A stretch of 54,379 bases of DNA from Manganibacter manganicus. Lineage in GTDB: Bacteria > Pseudomonadota > Alphaproteobacteria > Rhizobiales > Rhizobiaceae. The stretch's first letter is position 1. The number at the start of each line of letters is the position of its first letter. The translations under genes and the position numbers were made by a program. Shown here in pieces: positions 8,656-17,897 of the stretch. The stretch spans positions 1-54,379 of the forward strand of contig NZ_MDET01000022.1 of the NCBI RefSeq assembly GCF_002075885.1. Reading direction: 5' to 3'. The notes under the pieces are model-generated. The model was not told the origin of the DNA, did no database searches, and worked only from the letters and a program-made list of their open reading frames with translations.

Positions 8656-8683
8656 AGCGGAGTGCGACGGCCTGAAATGACAA

Positions 8684-8714
8684 TGCGGGCGGCTGCCATT
8701 CGCGCCCGCCCGCA
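8684..8714 (+). promoter_or_regulatory. Intercistronic hairpin after binding-protein gene
   Basis: Arms TGCGGGCGG (8684-8692) and CCGCCCGCA (8706-8714) form a strong stem in the ~90-base gap before the oxidoreductase gene. There is no run of T after it, so partial termination or protection of the upstream mRNA is more likely than full termination. Confidence 0.6.
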
Positions 8715-8748
8715 CATTAATTCGACGCAATATGTACGGGAGCAAAGC

Positions 8749-9837
8749 ATGTCCGACACGGTGAAAGTTCTGGTCGTTGGCCTTGGCAATATGGGCGTCT
8801 CGCACGCCAGTGCCTATCATCGCAATCCGGGCTTCGAGATCGTCGGCATCATGAGCCGTTCGATCAAGTCGAAGACGCTTCCCGCCGAACTGGCCGCCTA
8901 TCCGCTTTATGAGGATTTCGACACCGCGCTGAAGGACGCGAAGCCCGATGCCGTCTCGATCAATTCATGGCCAAACAGCCACGCCGAATATGCGCTGAAG
9001 GCTTTTGAAGCCAATTGCCATGTCTTCATGGAAAAGCCCATCGCCACCACCATCGAAGACGCCGAGGCCGTGGTGGCCGCCGCCAAAGCGAAGAACCGCA
9101 AGCTGGTTCTGGGCTACATATTGCGCGTGCACCCTTCCTGGATGAAATTCATCGAGGTCGGTAAGACGCTCGGCAAGCCGCTGGTCATGCGCCTCAACCT
9201 CAACCAGCAGTCGAGCGGATCCGCCTGGGGATGGCACAAGAACCTGATCGATTCGCTGATCCCCATCGTCGATTGCGGCGTGCATTATGTGGACGTGATG
9301 TGCCAGTTGACCGGGGCGAAGCCGGTGCGGGTGCACGGCATCGGCGCAAAGCTGTGGGCGGATGCCGCAAAGCAGAATTACGGCCATCTGCACGTTACCT
9401 TCGATGATGGCTCCGTCGGATGGTACGAGGCCGGTTGGGGGCCGATGATGAGCGAGACCGCCTATTTCGTCAAAGACGTGGTAGGACCGAAAGGCGCCGT
9501 CTCCATTGTCGCCGGGCAGACAGAAAGTGCGGCCAAGGATGCCGAGGAGGTTTCTGATTCAGCCGACATCGACCGCCACACCAAGACCGACGCGATCAAG
9601 GTGCATTACGCGGAGGTGGATGCCGACAAGAATTTTTCCAGGCCGGACGAGCTTATCTCCATGCAGGACGAGCCTGGCCATCAGGAATTGTGCGACCGCG
9701 AGCAGGCGTTCTTCCTGCGCGCCATCCGCGAAGACCTCGACCTTACGGATTCCATGGCCGCGGCGGTGGACAGCCTGCGCATCGTGCTCGCCGCCGAGCA
9801 GAGCATCAAGGAAGGCCGGGTCATCGAACTCAGTTGA
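8749..9837 (+). CDS. Gfo/Idh/MocA-family NAD(P)-dependent oxidoreductase
   Basis: This 362-residue protein has an N-terminal Rossmann motif (VVGLGNMGVSHA) and the family's EKP motif (FMEKPIATT, near residue 97) with the conserved lysine. The C-terminal domain includes VDCGVHYVDVM, which carries the usual histidine. Members oxidise or reduce sugars, inositols and related hydroxy compounds. The start at ATG 8749 places MSDTVKVLVVG at the N-terminus; upstream in-frame ATGs precede poor homology. It sits between the importer and the amidase and is probably co-transcribed with them. The polyol-type enzyme fits the SIS-domain regulator better than the amidase does. The actual substrate is unknown. 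Confidence 0.9.
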   Translation: MSDTVKVLVVGLGNMGVSHASAYHRNPGFEIVGIMSRSIKSKTLPAELAAYPLYEDFDTALKDAKPDAVSINSWPNSHAEYALKAFEANCHVFMEKPIATTIEDAEAVVAAAKAKNRKLVLGYILRVHPSWMKFIEVGKTLGKPLVMRLNLNQQSSGSAWGWHKNLIDSLIPIVDCGVHYVDVMCQLTGAKPVRVHGIGAKLWADAAKQNYGHLHVTFDDGSVGWYEAGWGPMMSETAYFVKDVVGPKGAVSIVAGQTESAAKDAEEVSDSADIDRHTKTDAIKVHYAEVDADKNFSRPDELISMQDEPGHQELCDREQAFFLRAIREDLDLTDSMAAAVDSLRIVLAAEQSIKEGRVIELS

Positions 9838-9847
9838 GGAGAGAAAA

Positions 9848-11287
9848 ATGGCCGTCACCGAAAGCCTGTTGAAGACCTATGCCGACAGCGACGCGCTTGG
9901 CCTCGCCGCATTGGTGAGGAAAGGCGAGGTCTCGCCGGTCGAGACCGTCGAAGCGGCGGTGACGCTGATCGAACGGCTGAACCCGCAGCTCAACGCCGTC
10001 ATCCACAAGCTTTACGACATGGGGCGCAAGGCGGCTCCCACCGTCGATCGCAACGCGCCCTTCGCCGGCGTGCCGTTCCTGCTCAAGGAACTGGCCTCGA
10101 TGTGGGAAGGCGCGCCGCTCACCAATTCATCCGCCTTCCTCAAGGACCAGGTCGCTACAGCGGATTCCGAGGCGACGCGCCGTATCAAGGCCGCCGGCAT
10201 GCTTCTCGTCGGCAAGTCGAACGCGCCGGAGAACGGCTGGTCGATCACCACGGAACCGAAACTCTACGGCACGACGCACAACCCCTGGAAAGCGGGCATC
10301 ACCCCCGGCGGTTCCAGCGGCGGCTCGGCTGCGGCGGTTGCGGCGCGCATGGTGCCGATCGGCGAAGCCAGCGATGGCGCCGGCTCCATCCGCGTACCCG
10401 CTTCCTGCTGCGGCGTCGTCGGCCTCAAGCCGTCGCGCGGGCGCGTCACCCTGGCGCCATTCGGCGACTACTGGTATGGCGGCGCCTACTTCCTGTGCGC
10501 CACGCGCACGGTGCGCGATACGGCCGCCTATCTCGACGCCTTGGCCGGCTCCGTGCCCGGCGATCCCTATACGCCGCCCACTCCCGATGTAAGCTGGCTC
10601 AATCTCGCGGCACAGGCACCGAAGAAACTGCGTGTCGGCTTCACCGTCACGCCGCCGAACGGCACGGCAATCGACCCGCAGGTCAAGGCCACCGTGCTTG
10701 CCACGGTCAAGACGCTCGAGGGCATGGGCCACACGGTCGAAGAACATGACATGGCCATGGACGGCACCGCCGCCTGGAAGCTCTACACCCATATGACGCC
10801 GGTCGAGACGGCGGCTCTTTTCGATTACATGGAGACGGTCATCGGTCGTCCGGTGACGCCCGACGATGTCGAGCCGGTCACCTGGGCGATCATCCAGCGC
10901 GGCCGGTCGATCAGCGGCGTCCAGCACGCCAACGATATCGGCCAGTTGCGCCAGCTCAGCCACGCCGTCGCCGCCGACCTTCAGCCCTATGACATCTTCG
11001 TCACCCCGACGCTGACGCAGCTTCCACGGCCATTGGGCTATTACGACATGACGATGACCGATCTCGACGCCTATAATGCGAAGTGGGCCGATTCCGTGTT
11101 CATGTTCCCGTTCAACCTGTCGGGCCTGCCCGCCATCTCCCTGCCGGTCGGATGGAGCGCGGAAGGCATTCCCATGGGCGTGCAGCTTGTCGGCCGTTAT
11201 GGCGACGAAGCCACCGTGCTGGCAGCATCAACGCAGCTGGAACAGGCCATGCCGTGGCGGGATCGCAGACCGCCAATCAGCGCATAA
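9848..11287 (+). CDS. Amidase-signature family amidase
   Basis: This 479-residue amidase hydrolyses a carboxamide to a carboxylate and an amine or ammonia. The Ser-cisSer-Lys triad is visible: Lys80 (PFLLKEL), Ser156 in GGSSGGS (154-160) and nucleophile Ser180 in DGAGSIRVP. It starts 10 bases after the oxidoreductase stop, with GAGGAGAGAAAA upstream. As the last gene of the RpiR-linked operon it is the best clue that the imported compound is an amide or becomes one. It lacks the companions of a GatCAB complex, so GatA is not a likely identity. Confidence 0.92.
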   Translation: MAVTESLLKTYADSDALGLAALVRKGEVSPVETVEAAVTLIERLNPQLNAVIHKLYDMGRKAAPTVDRNAPFAGVPFLLKELASMWEGAPLTNSSAFLKDQVATADSEATRRIKAAGMLLVGKSNAPENGWSITTEPKLYGTTHNPWKAGITPGGSSGGSAAAVAARMVPIGEASDGAGSIRVPASCCGVVGLKPSRGRVTLAPFGDYWYGGAYFLCATRTVRDTAAYLDALAGSVPGDPYTPPTPDVSWLNLAAQAPKKLRVGFTVTPPNGTAIDPQVKATVLATVKTLEGMGHTVEEHDMAMDGTAAWKLYTHMTPVETAALFDYMETVIGRPVTPDDVEPVTWAIIQRGRSISGVQHANDIGQLRQLSHAVAADLQPYDIFVTPTLTQLPRPLGYYDMTMTDLDAYNAKWADSVFMFPFNLSGLPAISLPVGWSAEGIPMGVQLVGRYGDEATVLAASTQLEQAMPWRDRRPPISA

Positions 11288-11353
11288 GCAGCTTTCACAC
11301 ATCTGGCTGGGAGCAACGAATCCTTCAATACGATTGGGAAGAGCGCAGGAGGT

Positions 11354-12910
11354 TCATTGGACGATTTCGGCACTCGATCGCTCGTAGATCGAGGCACCGG
11401 TCTGCATGTCAATGCCTGCCAAACTCACCTCGTAACCCCAAAGCTTGCAGATATGGCGTAGCGTTGCATCCCGGCTCTTCTCATCCAGCAGGATGCCGTC
11501 CTTGACCTTGTGCTGGAGGCGCAGACGCCGGTCGCCGAGAAGATCCACGTCCGTCACTTGGATGTTGGGGCGGGTCTCGCCGATGTCGTAGCTGTTGGCG
11601 AGGGCGGTGCGCACTTTCTCATAGCCTCGCTCGTTATGGATCGGTCCGACTTCGTAATGCGCTTCTCCAGCCGTGTCGTTGAGAACGAAGAAGCGCCATT
11701 TGCGCATGAGGGCGGGGCTCAGATATTGCCGAATAAAGGATTCGTCGCGGTGGTTGGCCCAAGCGTCGAGCAAGGTGGCTCGCCAGTCACCATTGCCGGC
11801 AATGTCAGGAAACCAGTCACGATCTTCCGCTGTTGGGGCCGTTGCGATGCGCTTGATGTCCTGCATCATGTCGAAGCCCAGTGTATAGGGGTTGATGCCG
11901 GAATAGCGCGGGTCGTCGAAGGCTGGCTGGAAGACGACGTTGGAATGGTTGTGCAGGATCTCCAACATGGCGCTTTCGTTGATGCGATGACGGTCGAACA
12001 GGGTGTTCATGATGGTATAATGCACGAATGTGGCGCAGCCCTCGTTCATCACCTGGGTCTGCCGCTGAGGATAAAAATATTGTGCGATGATGCGCACGAT
12101 CCTGAGAACCTCGCGCTGCCACGGCTCCAGCACCAGGCTGTTCTTTTCCAGGAAATAAAGGATATTCTCCTGGGGCAGATTGAGCGCGCGCTTACGGTCG
12201 GCCGCCTTTTCCTCGGTTTCGTCGAGTTGTTCGCTTGCTTTGGCAGACGGCAGCGTCCGCCACAGATCATCATAGATGCGCGCCTCGTAATCCAGACGCT
12301 CGCGAATCCCTTCGCGCTGCCTTTCCGACGATAGTTTAGGTGGATGACGATAGCGGAAGACGCCTTGGTCCATCAGCGCATGCGCCGAGTCAAGCACGGC
12401 TTCCACCGCGTCCGTGCCGTGGCGTTCCTCGCAATCCGCAATATAGCGCTTGGCGAAATCCATATAGCTCAAGATCGCGCCGGCGTCGGTCCACTGCCGA
12501 AACAAATGATTGTTCTTGAAAAAATGGTTGTGACCGAAGGCGGCGTGCGCTGTCACCAGAGCCTGCAAGGCCATGGTGTTTTCTTCCATGAGATAGACGA
12601 TGCAGGGATCGGAATTGATAACCAATTCGTAGGCAAGGCCGCGGCCCCCTTTGCGGTAAAGTAGCTCCTGATAGAGGAAATGCTTGCCGAACGACCAGTG
12701 CCGGTACATCAGCGGCAGGCCAATGGAGGCGTAGGCGTCCAGCATCTGCTCGGACGTGATGATCTCCAACTGCGAAGGATAGACATCAAGACGCAAATCC
12801 TCCCGTGCTACCTGCTCGATCGCGTCATGCGCGCGCGCGAGCGTCGCGAAATCCCAGTCTGAGCCCGAAAAGAGTAAGTCGGCGCCACTTTTGCTCAAAA
12901 GGGCTGCCAT
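11354..12910 (-). CDS. spoVR: SpoVR family protein
   Basis: This ~518-residue SpoVR-like protein (YcgB in enterobacteria) has recognisable family segments: YPSQLEIITSEQMLDAY, NHFFKNN, the NEGCATF/HYTIMN helix pair and the C-terminal VTDVDLLGDRRL region. Its biochemical role is unknown; SpoVR genes commonly sit with prkA and DUF444 genes, exactly as here, and respond to starvation or stress. The start at 12910 (MAALLSKSG) was chosen because upstream residues are not family-like. It is the last gene of the operon, 4 bases after the DUF444 gene. Confidence 0.93.
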   Translation of the reverse strand: MAALLSKSGADLLFSGSDWDFATLARAHDAIEQVAREDLRLDVYPSQLEIITSEQMLDAYASIGLPLMYRHWSFGKHFLYQELLYRKGGRGLAYELVINSDPCIVYLMEENTMALQALVTAHAAFGHNHFFKNNHLFRQWTDAGAILSYMDFAKRYIADCEERHGTDAVEAVLDSAHALMDQGVFRYRHPPKLSSERQREGIRERLDYEARIYDDLWRTLPSAKASEQLDETEEKAADRKRALNLPQENILYFLEKNSLVLEPWQREVLRIVRIIAQYFYPQRQTQVMNEGCATFVHYTIMNTLFDRHRINESAMLEILHNHSNVVFQPAFDDPRYSGINPYTLGFDMMQDIKRIATAPTAEDRDWFPDIAGNGDWRATLLDAWANHRDESFIRQYLSPALMRKWRFFVLNDTAGEAHYEVGPIHNERGYEKVRTALANSYDIGETRPNIQVTDVDLLGDRRLRLQHKVKDGILLDEKSRDATLRHICKLWGYEVSLAGIDMQTGASIYERSSAEIVQ

Positions 12911-12914
12911 AGAC

Positions 12915-14228
12915 TCACCTGCCTTTTCGGCCTGCCGCGGGCTGCCTGGTAAAGAGTTGACGGAAGACCGGATAAATGTCGGCAGCCTTGGCAATGCGGG
13001 TCATCTGGAAGTTCGGCCAGTTGTCCTTGACGGCGCTGTAGGCGTGCCACAAGGCGGTGCCGTTCGGCGTCGCACCGAAAATATGGCTCTCGCGTTCATC
13101 GATGATCTCGACATAGGCAAAATACTGGCAACGCGGCATGATGGTTTCTTCCAGAAGCGTGATGCAGTGCTGGGAATCGGAAACGAAATTGTCACCGTCA
13201 GAGGCCTGCGCTGCATAGATATTCCAGTCGCTGGGGGGATAGCGCGCATCGATAACGTTGCGCATCTCCTCCAGTGCCGTTGAGACGACGGTGCCGCCGC
13301 TCTGTGTGCTATAGAAGAAAGTTTCCTCATCCACCTCCTGTGCCTCGTGGGTATGGCGGATGAAAACGATCTCGGTGCGGTCGTAACGGCGCTTCAGGAA
13401 CAGGTGCAGCAGCACAAAAAAGCGCTTGGCGAGGTCTTTCTCACGCTCACCCATCGAGCCTGATACGTCCATGAGGCAGAACATGACCGCGTTGGCGTTG
13501 AGCACCGGCTGCGCCTCGAAACGGTTGAAGCGAATGTCCACCGGATCGACATAGGCTATCACCCGTCGCCTCCGCTCCAGCAGTTCCAGTTCTGCAAGCA
13601 ACAGCGCAATCCTTGCGCTCGCCGCGTCGTTTTGACAGCCTGCTTCCAACTCTTCCAGTTCCTGGCGGACCGCTTCCAATTCGCTGTTCTTGGGGCGCTT
13701 CAGCGCGAGGCGGCGTCCAAGACTGTTGCGCATCGTGCGGCCGACATTGATATTGGTCGGCGCGCCAGTGGCGGCAAAGCCGGCGCGGCGTGGCCTGAAC
13801 GCCAGCACTTCCTTGAGGTTGAGCTTGACCATGTCGGGCAGTTCCAAATCCTCGAAGAACAGTTCAAGCACTTCCTCGCGCGACAGCATGAAGCGGAAAT
13901 CGTCCTCCGAGTCTTCACGCGAAGGCTTTGAGCCGGCGCCATCGCCCTGACCGGGTTTGAGAACGCGGTCGCCTGTCACGAACTCACGGTTGCCAGGTAG
14001 CACATGCTGCCGGCGGCCGCTGTCACCGGCCTCCTCGAAACGAGGCTCATCGGTCCCGCCAGCGGGCACGGAGACATTCTGTCCGCTGTCGATGTCGGCG
14101 ATCTTGCCGGCGCGGAAGTGTTCGCGGATACTGCGCTTCAATTCCCCGCGTGCGCGGCGCAGGAAGCGCTGGCGATTGCCAAGGCTCTTGTCCTTCGGGT
14201 TCAGCCGGCGATCGATGAAGATCGGCAT
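12915..14228 (-). CDS. DUF444/YeaH-like protein with VWA domain
   Basis: This ~437-residue protein has an N-terminal DUF444 region beginning MPIFIDRRLNPKDKS and a C-terminal von Willebrand A-like domain whose metal site (MDVSGSMGE) is intact. YeaH-type proteins partner the PrkA kinase and are induced in stationary phase and nitrogen starvation in enterobacteria. The middle is rich in Glu and Arg, with possible coiled-coil character. Start 14228 was chosen by homology; an upstream in-frame ATG at 14276 is unlikely. It lies between prkA and spoVR in one operon. Confidence 0.93.
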   Translation of the reverse strand: MPIFIDRRLNPKDKSLGNRQRFLRRARGELKRSIREHFRAGKIADIDSGQNVSVPAGGTDEPRFEEAGDSGRRQHVLPGNREFVTGDRVLKPGQGDGAGSKPSREDSEDDFRFMLSREEVLELFFEDLELPDMVKLNLKEVLAFRPRRAGFAATGAPTNINVGRTMRNSLGRRLALKRPKNSELEAVRQELEELEAGCQNDAASARIALLLAELELLERRRRVIAYVDPVDIRFNRFEAQPVLNANAVMFCLMDVSGSMGEREKDLAKRFFVLLHLFLKRRYDRTEIVFIRHTHEAQEVDEETFFYSTQSGGTVVSTALEEMRNVIDARYPPSDWNIYAAQASDGDNFVSDSQHCITLLEETIMPRCQYFAYVEIIDERESHIFGATPNGTALWHAYSAVKDNWPNFQMTRIAKAADIYPVFRQLFTRQPAAGRKGR

Positions 14229-14245
14229 GGATATCCCCAACAGCC

Positions 14246-16195
14246 TCAGCCAGCCTTGTTCACACGCATGTACCAATCCACCAGTCGGCGGACCTGGCGC
14301 TCGGTATAGCCGCGCTCGATCATACGCTGCACGAACTCGGTATGACGCTTTTCAGTGACGGTGTCCTGCTTAGAGCCGAAGCTGATGACAGGCAGAAGAT
14401 CCTCCACCTGGCCGAACATGCGTTTTTCAATCACCTCGCGCAATTTCTCGTAGCTCGTCCAGGAGGGGTTACGGCCATTGTTGCGGGCGCGCGCGCGCAA
14501 CGAGAACTTCACCACCTCGTTGCGGAAATCCTTCGGATTGGCGATGCCCGCCGGCTTCTCGATCTGCGACAGTTCGTTGTCGAGAATCTCGCGGTTGAGG
14601 ATCTGCCCGGTATCGGGGTCCTTGTAATCCTGGTCCTCGATCCAGGCGTCGGCATAGGCGATATAGCGGTCGAACAGATTTTGACCATACTCGCTATAGG
14701 ATTCCAGATAGGCTTTCTGAATCTCGTGACCGATGAATTCGGCATAGCGGGCGGCCAACTCGGACTTCACGAAATCAAGATAGGCGACTTCCGTCTCCTT
14801 CGGAAACTGCTCGCGCTTGATCGCCTGCTCCAACACATACATCAGGTGCACAGGATCGGCCGCCACTTCCTTGGTGTCGTAATTGAAGGTCTGTGACAGA
14901 ATCTTGAAGGCGAACCGCGTGGAAACGCCGGTCATGCCCTCGTCGACTCCGGCAGCGTCGCGGTATTCCTGGACGGATTTGGCCTTGGGGTCGATCTCTT
15001 TCAGGTTCTCGCCGTCATAGACGCGCATCTTGGTATAAAGCGGCGAGTTGTCGTGCTCTGCAAGCCGTGTCGCAACGGTGAAGCGGCTCAATATGTCGAG
15101 CACTTCCGGCGCGCAGGAGTTGTTGGCCAATTCACTTTCGCGCAAAAGCTTTTCGTAGATCTGCCGCTCCTCGGTCACACGCAGGCAGTACGGCACCTTG
15201 ACCACCAGTATACGGTCGAGGAAGGCTTCATTGTTCCTGTTGTTCTTGAATTGCAGCCATTCCGACTCGTTGGAATGGGCAACGATGATGCCCTGATAGG
15301 GGAAAGCGCCGAAATTCTCGGTGCCGTTGTAGTTGCCTTCCTGCGTAGCGGTCAGCAGCGGATGCAGCACCTTGATCGGCGCCTTGAACATTTCGACGAA
15401 TTCGAGCAGCCCTTGCGTGGTGCGGTTCAGGCCGCCGCTGTAGGAATAGGCATCGGGGTCCGACTGGCTGAAATTCTCCAATTGCCGAATATCGACCTTG
15501 CCGACCAGCGAGGAGACGTCCTGGTTATTCTCGTCACCAGGCTCCGTCTTGGCGATGCAGATTTGACGCAGCCGCGACGGCAGCAGCTTGACGACGGAGA
15601 ATTTCGAGATGTCGCCGGCCAGTTCATCCAGCCGCTTGGCCGCCCAAGGCGAAATCAGACCGTTCAGCCGGCGCCGAGCGATACCATATTTATCTTCCAG
15701 CAGGTCGGCCATGCGCTCGGGGTCGAAAAGGCCCAGCGGCGATTCGAAGACGGGGCTGATCTGCTCACCCACCTTGAGTGTGTAGACCGGATGCGTTTCC
15801 ATGAGGCTCTTCAGCCGCTCAGCCAGCGAGGACTTGCCACCGCCGACCGGACCAAGCAAATAGAGGATCTGCTTGCGCTCCTCCAAGCCTTGCGAGGCAT
15901 AACGGAAATAACCGGCAATGCGCTCGATCGTGTCTTCCATGCCGTAAAATTCGGAAAAGGAGGGGTAGAGCTTGATCGTCTTGTTGGCGAAGATGCGCCC
16001 AAGCCGCTCATCCCTGCTGGTGTCCACCAGCTTTGGCTCGCCGATCGCAGCCACCATCCGCTCTGGCGCGGAAGCGTACATCGATTTGTCTTCGCGGCAG
16101 CCCAGGAGATATTGCTGAAGGCTCATCTCCTCCTGAGCGGCATTCTTATATATCCTCGAGAAAAGGTCGAAAACGTCGGAATTATTCCCCTGCAT
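14246..16195 (-). CDS. prkA: PrkA-type serine protein kinase / AAA+ protein
   Basis: This 649-residue PrkA (YeaG) homologue has an N-terminal AAA-like domain with Walker A (GPVGGGKSS, about residues 115-123) and a C-terminal PrkA kinase-like region. It begins the prkA-DUF444-spoVR operon. Start 16195 was chosen because GAGG lies 6-8 bases upstream; a further in-frame ATG at 16216 is possible. A GGAAC-N16-GGTT element about 50 bases upstream points to stress sigma control. Known homologues help survival in starvation, although whether the kinase or ATPase activity matters is debated. Confidence 0.93.
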   Translation of the reverse strand: MQGNNSDVFDLFSRIYKNAAQEEMSLQQYLLGCREDKSMYASAPERMVAAIGEPKLVDTSRDERLGRIFANKTIKLYPSFSEFYGMEDTIERIAGYFRYASQGLEERKQILYLLGPVGGGKSSLAERLKSLMETHPVYTLKVGEQISPVFESPLGLFDPERMADLLEDKYGIARRRLNGLISPWAAKRLDELAGDISKFSVVKLLPSRLRQICIAKTEPGDENNQDVSSLVGKVDIRQLENFSQSDPDAYSYSGGLNRTTQGLLEFVEMFKAPIKVLHPLLTATQEGNYNGTENFGAFPYQGIIVAHSNESEWLQFKNNRNNEAFLDRILVVKVPYCLRVTEERQIYEKLLRESELANNSCAPEVLDILSRFTVATRLAEHDNSPLYTKMRVYDGENLKEIDPKAKSVQEYRDAAGVDEGMTGVSTRFAFKILSQTFNYDTKEVAADPVHLMYVLEQAIKREQFPKETEVAYLDFVKSELAARYAEFIGHEIQKAYLESYSEYGQNLFDRYIAYADAWIEDQDYKDPDTGQILNREILDNELSQIEKPAGIANPKDFRNEVVKFSLRARARNNGRNPSWTSYEKLREVIEKRMFGQVEDLLPVISFGSKQDTVTEKRHTEFVQRMIERGYTERQVRRLVDWYMRVNKAG

Positions 16196-16244
16196 GATAA
16201 CCTCGCAGCGGGACATCCTGTTGCCCGATGCCCCATACGTTTAC

Positions 16245-16269
16245 AACCGTTGGAGCCTCCCTTGGTTCC
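16245..16269 (-). promoter_or_regulatory. Candidate EcfG-type promoter of prkA operon
   Basis: On the minus strand GGAAC (16269-16265) is followed after 16 bases by GGTT (16248-16245). This is close to the GGAAC-N16/17-cGTT consensus of the alphaproteobacterial general stress sigma factor. It ends ~50 bases before the prkA start. Similar elements occur before two other stress genes in this block. Confidence 0.45.
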
Positions 16270-16316
16270 ATGAAAATGCATGGGGCGGGCCGCGAACAGA
16301 CAACCGGCCGTAAGAC

Positions 16317-16850
16317 CTAATCGCCCGGATAGATCACCTGGCCATGTTCGTTTTTTTGCGCGCCGGGGGTCGGCGTTGCGCGCTCGGTCTGCCCCGGCCC
16401 CATCAGATGATCGACCGCATGGTCGTTCAAAAGGAGGTGGTCGGTGATGATCCGGCGGTGACATCGCCACCAGACCGATTCGGAGCACATCAATGTGAGA
16501 CGTTGATGTTGGCCAAGTTCGAGAAGTTCATCAAATGCAGCGCCAAACTCGGCGCTCAAGGCATAATCGGCGTAGTTGTGAAAACTCCCCACATGCCACA
16601 TGGCATTGATCTTGCTGTCGACAGCCGGTTGTTTCGACCGCCGGCCGCCCAACGCCGGACAATGCTTATAGCCAATCTGCAATCGGGCCAGATGCTGAGG
16701 AAGCCGGTCGATATTGAACTCGGGATTGCTGCGTGATCTCGGAAACCTTCTGACATCAACCACCAGGCCAATCCCCGCGTTCCGGAGCATGGTCAGCAGT
16801 TCGTCCAGGTTACGATTGGAGTGCCCGATCATGGTAAACTGCGCCGTCAT
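16317..16850 (-). CDS. DUF488 domain-containing protein
   Basis: This 177-residue DUF488 protein shows the family features: TMIGHSNRNLDELLTML at the N-terminus, VVDVRRFPRSR, and a LMCSESVWWRCHR segment with the conserved cysteine. The biochemical function of DUF488 is not established. Its ATG overlaps the stop of the upstream DUF2945 gene (TGATG), so the two are translated together. The C-terminal ~25 residues are Pro/Gly-rich and variable. Confidence 0.88.
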   Translation of the reverse strand: MTAQFTMIGHSNRNLDELLTMLRNAGIGLVVDVRRFPRSRSNPEFNIDRLPQHLARLQIGYKHCPALGGRRSKQPAVDSKINAMWHVGSFHNYADYALSAEFGAAFDELLELGQHQRLTLMCSESVWWRCHRRIITDHLLLNDHAVDHLMGPGQTERATPTPGAQKNEHGQVIYPGD

Positions 16851-17059
16851 CAATCGATCTTCGTCAGCGCGTCTTCCTTATGGGCGGCGATATGGTCGGT
16901 TTTATCGCTCTTGATTTCATATTGTGGCGCGTCTTTGGACGCATGTCGCCGGTGGCCTTTATAATCGAAATCCTCGTAATGAATCTTGATGATTTTGCCG
17001 CTTACTCTTCCCGCTTCGGAATTCCAGCCGACATGATCGCCCTTGGAATATTTGGCCAT
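16850..17059 (-). CDS. DUF2945 (hypervirulence-associated TUDOR-like) small protein
   Basis: This 69-residue basic protein begins MAKYSKGDHVGWNSEAGRVSG and matches the DUF2945 TUDOR-like family. Such small proteins accompany stress genes in many alphaproteobacteria; the role is unknown. It is followed by the overlapping DUF488 gene. A GGAAC-N16-GTTT element ends about 44 bases upstream. An in-frame ATG further upstream at 17119 is unlikely because that sequence has no family similarity. Confidence 0.85.
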   Translation of the reverse strand: MAKYSKGDHVGWNSEAGRVSGKIIKIHYEDFDYKGHRRHASKDAPQYEIKSDKTDHIAAHKEDALTKID

Positions 17060-17102
17060 GGCCGCATCTCGCATTATTCCAGCGTCTGCTCGGCGCTGCC
17101 TG

Positions 17103-17127
17103 AAACAACTGCCGAACAATTCGTTCC
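17103..17127 (-). promoter_or_regulatory. Candidate EcfG-type promoter of DUF2945-DUF488
   Basis: On the minus strand GGAAC (17127-17123), a 16-base spacer and GTTT (17106-17103) resemble the general stress sigma consensus. The start codon at 17059 is about 43 bases downstream. Confidence 0.45.
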
Positions 17128-17194
17128 AACGTGATCAAGCCCCGCCAAAGCGGCGAAACTTTCCGTCACGTCATGTTTCGACTTCTTGGTCAAC

Positions 17195-17398
17195 TCACCA
17201 GGATTGCCGGTTGTACCAATCATCGATTTGCGAACGAATGCGATCCTTCTCGATTCCGTAGCGCTCCTGAAGTTTGCCCTCCAATCGATCACGACGGCCT
17301 GCGATCTGGTCAAGATCATCGTCGGTGAGCTTGCCCCATTGCTCTTTGACGTTGCCTTTGACCTGCTTCCAATTTCCTTCGATGCGATTCCAGTCCAT
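17195..17398 (-). CDS. CsbD family stress protein
   Basis: This 67-residue hydrophilic protein begins MDWNRIEGNWKQVKGNVKEQWG and ends IDDWYNRQ, the classic CsbD pattern. CsbD proteins are abundant sigma-stress-induced proteins of unknown mechanism. GGAGAGACATC precedes the ATG. A weaker sigma-like element (TGAAC-N17-GTT, 17485-17461) lies upstream on the same strand. Confidence 0.92.
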   Translation of the reverse strand: MDWNRIEGNWKQVKGNVKEQWGKLTDDDLDQIAGRRDRLEGKLQERYGIEKDRIRSQIDDWYNRQSW

Positions 17399-17615
17399 GA
17401 TGTCTCTCCAACGGGCGGGGATCGCCCAGCTTCGCAACGCGCGAAGACGAAAATGGTTCGAACCCGAATTCGACCAGCCGGTTCATTCCGTCGTCGTCCA
17501 GAGACCAAAAATGGCCACCCGGTCGCGGTGGAAGGTCGCCGATTGCAGGCAAGGCAGTGCTGGGAACCAAGTTCTCTCCCTTGCATTATCTCCCACACGA
17601 AACGGAGGAGATTCC

Positions 17616-17696
17616 ATGCTTCGAGGTATTGTCCTGTGGCTGCTCGGCGTGCCGCTTATCGTTATCATTCTGCTCTATATGTTCGTCTTCCGATGA
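17616..17696 (+). CDS. Small single-pass membrane peptide, 26 residues
   Basis: An ATG with a very strong GGAGGAG ribosome binding site encodes a 26-residue peptide that is almost entirely a transmembrane helix (MLRGIVLWLLGVPLIVIILL, then YMFVFR). Similar tiny membrane peptides are common in rhizobial genomes; the function is unknown. It lies between CsbD and the iron permease gene and is probably part of the stress block. The strong ribosome binding site and coherent helix make it credible despite its size. Confidence 0.7.
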   Translation: MLRGIVLWLLGVPLIVIILLYMFVFR

Positions 17697-17897
17697 AGAC
17701 GAACGGAACGCGGATTGCGTAGCAAGTGAAATGCTGATGCAAGGCAAGCTGGCATTCGGCACTTCGCCTATTGCTGGTCGGACGATTACGAGACGGTCAT
17801 GCGGCTCTGGCGGGCGAACGTCGCGCCACCGGAGGGTCGCTCGTCCTTCGTGTTAGCACTAATAGATCTAGCCCGGCCTCTTGAGAGTCTGGATTTC

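Noticed and set aside
9848..11287. Annotation as GatA of the Asp/Glu-tRNA amidotransferase
   Set aside because: No gatB or gatC is adjacent and it sits in a catabolic transporter operon.
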